In this document: positions 5,316-5,336 of the stretch, in pieces
Numbering within the stretch: position 1 is the first letter of the stretch
Layout: the number at the start of each line of letters is the position of its first letter
Origin: Candidatus Peribacter sp. UBA6535
GTDB taxonomy: Bacteria; Patescibacteriota; Gracilibacteria; Peribacterales; Peribacteraceae
NCBI GenBank assembly: GCA_002436205.1
Contig: DJKT01000056.1
Coordinates: 64,445 to 69,780 of the forward strand
Length of the DNA: 5,336 bases
Reading direction: 5' to 3'
Notes under the pieces: generated by a model
Databases searched by the model: none
Told to the model about the DNA's origin: nothing
The model's input: the letters and a program-made list of their open reading frames with translations, nothing else
Program-made: the position numbers and the translations under genes

Positions 5316-5336
5316 GGTGGGCCGGGAGGGATTCGA
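5315..5336 (-). tRNA. 3' end of a tRNA gene (partial, runs off the right edge)
   Basis: Read on the minus strand, the edge gives TCGAATCCCTCCCGG then CCCACCA. This fits the T-loop (T)TCGAAT, T-stem 3' strand CCCTC, acceptor 3' strand CCGGCCC, discriminator A and an encoded CCA (5317-5315). The 5' part and anticodon lie outside the window, so the amino acid is unknown; GGCCCACCA endings are seen in tRNA-Ile, among others. A tmRNA 3' end would look similar and cannot be excluded. Confidence 0.75.

Noticed and set aside
5290..5336. Plus-strand open frame MADNLLRRLVGREGF with a perfect Shine-Dalgarno
   Set aside because: The LVGREGF-type peptide is the familiar false translation of the antisense of a tRNA 3' end; the strong minus-strand tRNA signal explains it better.
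1..5336. CRISPR array, insertion sequence or transposase
   Set aside because: There is no regularly spaced repeat set and no transposase-like protein; the only long direct repeat is the two-copy coding repeat at 8-65 and 1367-1421.

Overview
The window reads as a chromosomal piece of an uncultured bacterium with a moderate GC content and the standard stop codons. Full-length genes end in TAA or TAG and glycine is encoded by GGN codons. A secreted SLH-domain/LRR protein beside an acidic lipoprotein with an NTF2-like domain, plus little sign of Shine-Dalgarno sequences, would fit a Patescibacteria/CPR-type or other S-layer-bearing lineage (for example Peregrinibacteria). That placement is inference from gene style only.

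Layout. Positions 1-119 hold the last 38 codons of a plus-strand gene that enters from the left. A near-consensus sigma70 promoter (149-176) then drives a class I SAM-dependent methyltransferase (183-1304) whose ATG sits where transcription should begin, so its mRNA is probably leaderless. Immediately downstream (about 1305-1475) lies a broken second copy of the 3' end of the gene at 1-119. The methyltransferase is therefore bracketed by about 87% identical direct repeats that still encode recognisably similar peptides. A 10-bp-stem hairpin covers the stop codon that breaks this copy.

The minus strand from 4055 to 1488 encodes a large exported protein: signal peptide, a long cysteine-paired N-terminal region, SLH domains and a leucine-rich-repeat block. 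Diverging from it, 4101-5132 (+) encodes a lipoprotein with a very acidic tether and an NTF2-like domain. The two genes share a compact 45-bp intergenic region. In it two TTGAC-type -35 boxes face each other and each overlaps the other's candidate -10, which again places both start codons at or next to the predicted transcription start. Both products are envelope proteins, so coordinated or mutually exclusive expression is plausible.

The right edge (5133-5336) is non-coding. It contains a nested set of inverted repeats, including a 14-bp inverted repeat whose left arm is split by a 15-nt hairpin-forming insert, and an 11-nt match to the 16S rRNA 3' tail. It ends with the 3' end of a minus-strand tRNA (or tmRNA) gene with an encoded CCA. 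The most interesting points are the repeat-bracketed methyltransferase with its pseudogene remnant, the leaderless/interlocked promoter geometry seen at all three genes, and the structured region beside the tRNA.
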